The position numbers were made by a program, and so were the translations under genes. From positions 1-8,176 of the forward strand of contig URYK01000078.1 in NCBI GenBank assembly GCA_900552125.1: a stretch of DNA of 8,176 nucleotides, in the 5' to 3' direction. The notes under the pieces were generated by a model that had not been told where the DNA came from, did not search any database, and saw nothing but the letters and a program-made list of their open reading frames with translations. Origin of the DNA: an uncultured Solobacterium sp. Its GTDB lineage: Bacteria > Bacillota_I > Bacilli_A > Erysipelotrichales > Erysipelotrichaceae. Below are positions 5,336 through 8,176 of this stretch, piece after piece; the first letter of the stretch is position 1; every line of letters begins with the position of its first letter.

Positions 5336-6433
5336 TTATTTTTTCACAAAACCAAAAATATGATCAGGATGTTCTTCCATACAATCTAAAATTATCATTT
5401 CATTATCTGGAATTCTTCCTACTAGGTTTCTTTCTCCATCATTTTCAATATCTTGTAGAATAATTTCACATTCACCACGATAATGTCCTAAATTATCATT
5501 CACAATGACAACATCGCCCCTTGTGAACATTTTCTTTTCACATGGTCTATGTGGAATAGATTTTTCACGATATTTCATTCTTGGGAAAGAAGAACGAATA
5601 AAGTAATCAGAATGATCTGTTCTACCTGCATGAATCATTTCAAATAGAATATTTTTTTCTTCTTTTGTAATACCTTCATCTAAAGTTATACCAATCGTTG
5701 TTTTTGTCAAATCAATTTCTGATATAGCTTTTAATTCTTCTTCATCAGCTATTGCATTTCCAATTAAAATATCATCGATTGTCTCACAAGCTAATAAATG
5801 ACGTACCTGTACATCAATTGGTAAACCACGATGCATTTCTAATGTAGGAAGTCCTGCATATACTGGCCATGGTCCGTAAGTATTTTTCGCGTTACTTGAC
5901 ACAAATGCGGCTGTACGTAAACCTAACGAATTCCATTTTTTATTGAAATTAACAAATGTATTCCAACCAAGTCCACTATAGCGTTCTGGATAGAAATTGT
6001 GACAAATGATAATATTATGGGCATCTGCACCATGTTTGATCAATCCTTCTACATTTGTATCAGAACTACCATTAAATTCAATCTTAATTCCATATGGATT
6101 ATGTGTAATGATAGAGTCTAGAAAATCATCAAAATGTCCATCTAGTCGGATAATATCAACTTTTAAATCATGAAATACTTTTAAATCTGTAGGTTTTGCG
6201 CCTAGATGATCAAATACATGTGGAGCAGTGTCAACAGATACTTCAAAACCCAATTCGTGTGCTTTATTCATAAATGCACCAAATTCTTTCAAAATATACT
6301 CTTTTGGTTTATCTACAGATAATAAGCATGTAAAAATTCTTTTGAAGCCATATTTTGCGGCTAATTCCATATACGCAAAATCTTTTTCTTGAGTAGAATG
6401 TTCTGGATAAATAGATATTCCTAATTTATGCAT
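5336..6433 (-). CDS. mupG: MupG/DUF871 family, probable 6-phospho-N-acetylmuramidase
   Basis: The 365-residue cytosolic protein matches the DUF871/MupG family. It has an N-terminal TIM-barrel (about 1-235) starting KLGISIYPEHS and a C-terminal cyclophilin-like domain (about 245-361). Typical family stretches are FTCLLSV (34-40), EVSVDTAP (64-71), IIRLDGHF (94-101), IEFNGSS (118-124), ICHNFYPERYSGLG (143-156), YGPWPVYAGLPTLEMHR (186-202) and FPRMKYR (283-289). The characterised Staphylococcus aureus MupG splits 6-phospho-MurNAc-GlcNAc during cell-wall recycling, which suggests the same role here. Unlike many relatives it has no PTS permease, MurQ or RpiR-type regulator beside it in this window, so another phosphorylated disaccharide cannot be excluded. 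AGGAGG (6441-6446) is 7 nt from the ATG. The family call is firm; the substrate is inferred. Confidence 0.85.
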   Translation of the reverse strand: MHKLGISIYPEHSTQEKDFAYMELAAKYGFKRIFTCLLSVDKPKEYILKEFGAFMNKAHELGFEVSVDTAPHVFDHLGAKPTDLKVFHDLKVDIIRLDGHFDDFLDSIITHNPYGIKIEFNGSSDTNVEGLIKHGADAHNIIICHNFYPERYSGLGWNTFVNFNKKWNSLGLRTAAFVSSNAKNTYGPWPVYAGLPTLEMHRGLPIDVQVRHLLACETIDDILIGNAIADEEELKAISEIDLTKTTIGITLDEGITKEEKNILFEMIHAGRTDHSDYFIRSSFPRMKYREKSIPHRPCEKKMFTRGDVVIVNDNLGHYRGECEIILQDIENDGERNLVGRIPDNEMIILDCMEEHPDHIFGFVKK

Positions 6434-6500
6434 ATAAAATCCTCCTATTGATTCCTATCTAAATTTTAAAGGATTTAACATCCATTTTACTTGTAAGCAT

Positions 6501-6518
6501 TTTCCTATTAATAGGAAA
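6501..6518. promoter_or_regulatory. Perfect 18-bp palindrome, candidate operator for mupG
   Basis: TTTCCTATTAATAGGAAA reads the same on both strands with no spacer. It lies 67 nt before the mupG start and just downstream of a perfect TATAAT on the - strand (6529-6524), so it would span the first transcribed bases, a classic place for repressor binding. No T-run follows on the - strand, so it is not a terminator for the upstream gene. The bound regulator is unknown. Confidence 0.55.
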
Positions 6519-6523
6519 TACGT

Positions 6524-6552
6524 ATTATAAAACTTTCATAAATGCTAGTATT
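6524..6552 (-). promoter_or_regulatory. Candidate mupG promoter
   Basis: A consensus TATAAT on the - strand (6529-6524) overlaps the stop codon of the ytaF-like gene. The -35 position at 17 nt (AATACT, 6552-6547) is poor, so the site may need an activator or may be chance in AT-rich DNA. Its position relative to the palindrome at 6501-6518 is what makes it credible. Confidence 0.4.
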
Positions 6553-7139
6553 AAGAATAAAACACCGCTTAACCATGATAAGTTATATTTTAAAGAGCCA
6601 ATCTTTTCTCCTACAATGGAGCCACCTAATATAGATATAATACCAATTAGAAAGCTGCATACTAATACAGGTAATGGCTGAGATATCTGCATTCCTACCG
6701 CAAATCCGCTCGCAAGAGAATCTATAGAAAGAGTAATCGCAAGAAATATAGATTCTTTTATAGATAGACTTTTACTTTTATCCATGTCCGCTTTAGTTTC
6801 ATCTAAGAATACATCAATCACAAACATAATACCGCTATATTCAAATTTTATCTTCTTTCTATGATATTTTTTAATTATAGCCTTGATCGTACCTTGAAAT
6901 AAGATACTTATTCCTATACATAACAATAATATGAAAGAAATAAAATGGCAGATTGACGGTGATAAATAATTTTGAAGATAATTAGCGGTGTAAAAAGAAA
7001 AGGAGAGAAATATCACACCGATTAACGAAATCAGACTTGCAGATTTCCATGAAATGTAAATATATTCTGCTCCATAAGCTAAGGAAGCTAAAAAGCTATC
7101 TATACTTAATGCTACAACTAGTAAAAAGGAATTCAACAT
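6525..7139 (-). CDS. ytaF: YtaF-family membrane protein (MntP fold)
   Basis: This 204-residue integral membrane protein has the duplicated MntP layout: VALSIDSFLASLAYG (9-23) in the first half and ITLSIDSLASGFAVG (135-149) in the second, with Asp14 and Asp140 where MntP has Asp16 and Asp118. The halves are joined by a long basic-then-acidic linker (84-127) containing DETKADMDKSKSLS (113-126). That linker is characteristic of the YtaF branch, annotated as a sporulation membrane protein in Bacillus (about 210 residues), rather than MntP itself. Whether it exports Mn2+ is unknown. Unlike mntP it has no riboswitch; a good promoter lies at 7282-7310, with an aldo/keto-reductase remnant in the leader. 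I chose ATG 7139 because GAGGAG (7150-7155) is 10 nt away; ATGs at 7148 and 7145 are too close. mupG follows 91 nt downstream without a clear terminator. Confidence 0.8.
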   Translation of the reverse strand: MLNSFLLVVALSIDSFLASLAYGAEYIYISWKSASLISLIGVIFLSFSFYTANYLQNYLSPSICHFISFILLLCIGISILFQGTIKAIIKKYHRKKIKFEYSGIMFVIDVFLDETKADMDKSKSLSIKESIFLAITLSIDSLASGFAVGMQISQPLPVLVCSFLIGIISILGGSIVGEKIGSLKYNLSWLSGVLFLILAFMKVL

Positions 7140-7149
7140 ATTCATCATT

Positions 7150-7155
7150 CTCCTC
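7150..7155 (-). promoter_or_regulatory. RBS that bears on the ytaF-like start
   Basis: GAGGAG on the - strand lies 1, 4 and 10 nt from three in-frame ATGs at 7148, 7145 and 7139. The last has the most workable spacing. The choice changes only three residues. Confidence 0.6.
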
Positions 7156-7181
7156 TTTACTATATTATTGTAAATTCTTTT

Positions 7182-7256
7182 TTAGGTTACTTTAAAGACG
7201 AAAAATACCTCTAATCCAATTTCAGGAATCTCTACGCCATTAACTAACTTTATCAT
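7182..7256 (-). pseudogene. N-terminal remnant of an aldo/keto reductase (24 codons)
   Basis: A 24-codon reading frame begins MIKLVNGVEIPEIGLEVF and stops after FVFKVT. The first 18 residues closely resemble the N-terminus of aldo/keto reductases, which typically read (K)LNNGVEIPxLGLGVF; Glu replaces the second Gly of GLG, a change possible by one base. The rest of the roughly 280-residue enzyme is missing: the frame ends and the ytaF-like gene follows about 40 nt later. A GAGG sits 7 nt upstream (7264-7267) and a good promoter at 7282-7310, so the piece may still be translated as a leader peptide. I judge it a deletion remnant; a functional leader peptide is the alternative. Confidence 0.6.
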
Positions 7257-7281
7257 ACATCAGCCTCTCTTATATAGAGCT

Positions 7282-7310
7282 ATTATACTTCTATGTAGTT
7301 ACTGATACAA
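7282..7310 (-). promoter_or_regulatory. Promoter for the AKR remnant and ytaF-like gene
   Basis: On the - strand a consensus TATAAT (7287-7282) is preceded at 17 nt by TTGTAT (7310-7305). Transcription would start near 7275, giving a leader of about 135 nt before the ytaF-like start that contains the 24-codon remnant. Confidence 0.6.
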
Positions 7311-7311
7311 G

Positions 7312-7341
7312 AAAAAGAAGAATAACTTAGTCATCCTTCTT
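7312..7341 (-). terminator. Probable terminator of the AT-hook protein gene
   Basis: Read leftward, AAGAAGGAT (7341-7333) pairs with ATTCTTCTT (7323-7315) through 9 bp with one G-U pair and a 9-nt loop. Only three more Ts (7314-7312) follow before a C, so the T-run is modest. The left arm overlaps the stop codon. It separates this gene from the promoter at 7282-7310. Confidence 0.55.
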
Positions 7342-8026
7342 ATAGTTCGGTAATATTACCTTTTTTATCTGCTAAAATAACACTCATATTTAAACTGTTT
7401 TTTACTGCTTTAGGAATTTCATTCCATTGTCTGCGATAAGCAATAGAATCATTAAATGCAATACTATAATGAGTATTTACATCATCCATATGCTTCAACA
7501 CTTCACTTAATTTAACTGGTAATGTCTGTTTTCTTCCTCTTTTAATTCCCTGTACATTAATTACCCAACGCTTGTTTTCGTTGTGTGCTTCAATAAAATC
7601 TTTATTTTCTACATATTCCCAGCCATGTTCTCCTAACCAGGATTTAATTAATTTACATAAATCCTCTGTATTTCTTTTCATTCTTGCTTTCTTAGCTGCT
7701 AGTTTTTCTTCTTCGCTTTTCGCTGGACGTCCTCTTTTTTTATTAGGGAACATTCTTTCTCTACCATCTAACTTTTCTACATAAAAACGTACTGTTAGAT
7801 GTGAACCAAACCCTGTATTACCTTTAGGTTTTCTTAAAATCTCATCACCTTCTAACATATGTTTATAGATTGCCTGACAGCAAGTCGGCATCGTCGCATG
7901 TTCTGGGCTAACTTTAGCATGTAATTCTTTAGAATTTACTTCAATAAATGCCTTTCCTTCTTTCTGTGCTTCTTTTTTCATAGTTTCAATAACGCCATAG
8001 TAATCTTTAATTCCTGGACCTTTCAT
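7340..8026 (-). CDS. Unknown AT-hook protein, possible winged-helix plus nuclease-like fold
   Basis: I do not recognise this 228-residue protein as a named gene. Three parts can be seen. Residues 1-83 look like a compact helical-then-strand DNA-binding domain (MPTCCQAIYKHML, then EILRKP and the glycine turn GNTGFGSHLTVRFYV). Residues 94-118 are a basic linker with an AT-hook core RGRP (98-101) in PNKKRGRPAK and a Lys/Glu-rich helix. Residues 121-228 resemble the restriction-endonuclease-like layout: helix, GWEYVENKDFIEAH (135-148), RWVINVQG (153-160), a helix (170-183), HYSIAFND (186-193), RRQWNEIPKAVKNSLNMSVILADKKGNI. Where active relatives carry E-x-K-G, this one has N-V-Q-G, so catalysis is doubtful. 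ATG 8026 is chosen because AGGAG (8037-8041) lies 10 nt upstream, whereas GTG 8035 is 1 nt away. A chromatin-binding or regulatory role is plausible but unproven. Confidence 0.7.
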   Translation of the reverse strand: MKGPGIKDYYGVIETMKKEAQKEGKAFIEVNSKELHAKVSPEHATMPTCCQAIYKHMLEGDEILRKPKGNTGFGSHLTVRFYVEKLDGRERMFPNKKRGRPAKSEEEKLAAKKARMKRNTEDLCKLIKSWLGEHGWEYVENKDFIEAHNENKRWVINVQGIKRGRKQTLPVKLSEVLKHMDDVNTHYSIAFNDSIAYRRQWNEIPKAVKNSLNMSVILADKKGNITEL

Positions 8027-8036
8027 TTGTAACACT

Positions 8037-8041
8037 CTCCT
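8037..8041 (-). promoter_or_regulatory. RBS that fixes the AT-hook protein start
   Basis: AGGAG on the - strand is 10 nt from ATG 8026 and only 1 nt from the in-frame GTG at 8035, so the shorter form starting MKGPGIKD is preferred. A weak TACAAT (8058-8053) upstream has no convincing -35 partner. Confidence 0.7.
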
Positions 8042-8122
8042 TTATTGCTTACATTGTAATTGTTTTGATTTGTCGAATTCTCGCACATTGTGACTAGTAT
8101 TATTTTTTTTATTTAATTTGTG

Positions 8123-8128
8123 TATAAT
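8123..8128 (+). promoter_or_regulatory. Possible rightward promoter at the window edge
   Basis: A consensus TATAAT lies on the + strand, divergent from the AT-hook gene. The position 17 nt upstream (8100-8105) is only TTATTT, so the site is tentative. Downstream, no start codon with a ribosome binding site appears before the window ends at 8176; a CATCAAG heptamer occurs twice (8146-8152 and 8164-8170). Confidence 0.35.
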
Positions 8129-8176
8129 ACATTAGAAAATTAAATCATCAAGGTCGAAAAAAACATCAAGAATAAC

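Noticed and set aside
7572..7784. Open frame antisense to the AT-hook protein gene
   Set aside because: There is no ribosome binding site and the Ser/Phe-rich product is what results from reading Lys/Glu codons backwards.
1..8176. CRISPR array, transposon ends, tRNA or phage genes
   Set aside because: No regularly spaced repeats, no transposase or integrase motifs, and no tRNA-like cloverleaf were seen on either strand.

Overview
The window looks like ordinary chromosome from a low-GC Gram-positive bacterium (Bacillota). It is AT-rich, with strong AGGAGG-type ribosome binding sites usually 7-10 nt from the start, many A/T-ending codons, a diacylglyceryl-type lipoprotein, a YtaF-family membrane protein and a MupG/DUF871 protein. 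My best guess is a gut member of the Erysipelotrichia/Coprobacillaceae; this is inferred from overall style, not from a marker gene. I see no phage, IS, integrase, tRNA, rRNA or CRISPR signal.

Layout. Genes on the + strand fill the left part: a LolA/DUF6612-like lipoprotein closed by a strong terminator (78-869), then a manganese unit of promoter, yybP-ykoY Mn2+ riboswitch with a switchable terminator, and the Mn exporter gene mntP (904-1647). The AAA+ replication-fork ATPase gene rarA follows with no terminator in between (1687-2949). A shared hairpin at 2953-2984 separates this from a leftward block on the - strand. In transcription order from the right edge, that block holds a DNA-binding-like protein of unknown function with an AT-hook (7340-8026), a small aldo/keto-reductase remnant in a leader (7182-7256), a YtaF/MntP-like membrane protein (6525-7139), mupG (5336-6433), gpmI (3566-5143) and a GNAT-like protein (2994-3419). 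A promoter-like element at the right edge points rightward out of the window.

How the genes relate. The clearest regulatory story is manganese. The riboswitch fold and its 14-bp terminator share the same strand, so Mn2+ binding should favour read-through into mntP and possibly rarA. A second MntP-fold protein and a phosphoglycerate mutase of the type that is Mn2+-dependent in Bacillus lie within 6 kb; whether this grouping matters is speculative. MupG would take part in recovery of cell-wall amino sugars. Its promoter region carries a perfect 18-bp palindrome that looks like an operator.

The most novel items are the AT-hook protein, which I read as a winged-helix plus AT-hook plus degenerate nuclease-like fold; the aldo/keto-reductase remnant sitting in the leader of the ytaF-like gene; and the palindromic operator before mupG. 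I found no clearly new multi-gene system.
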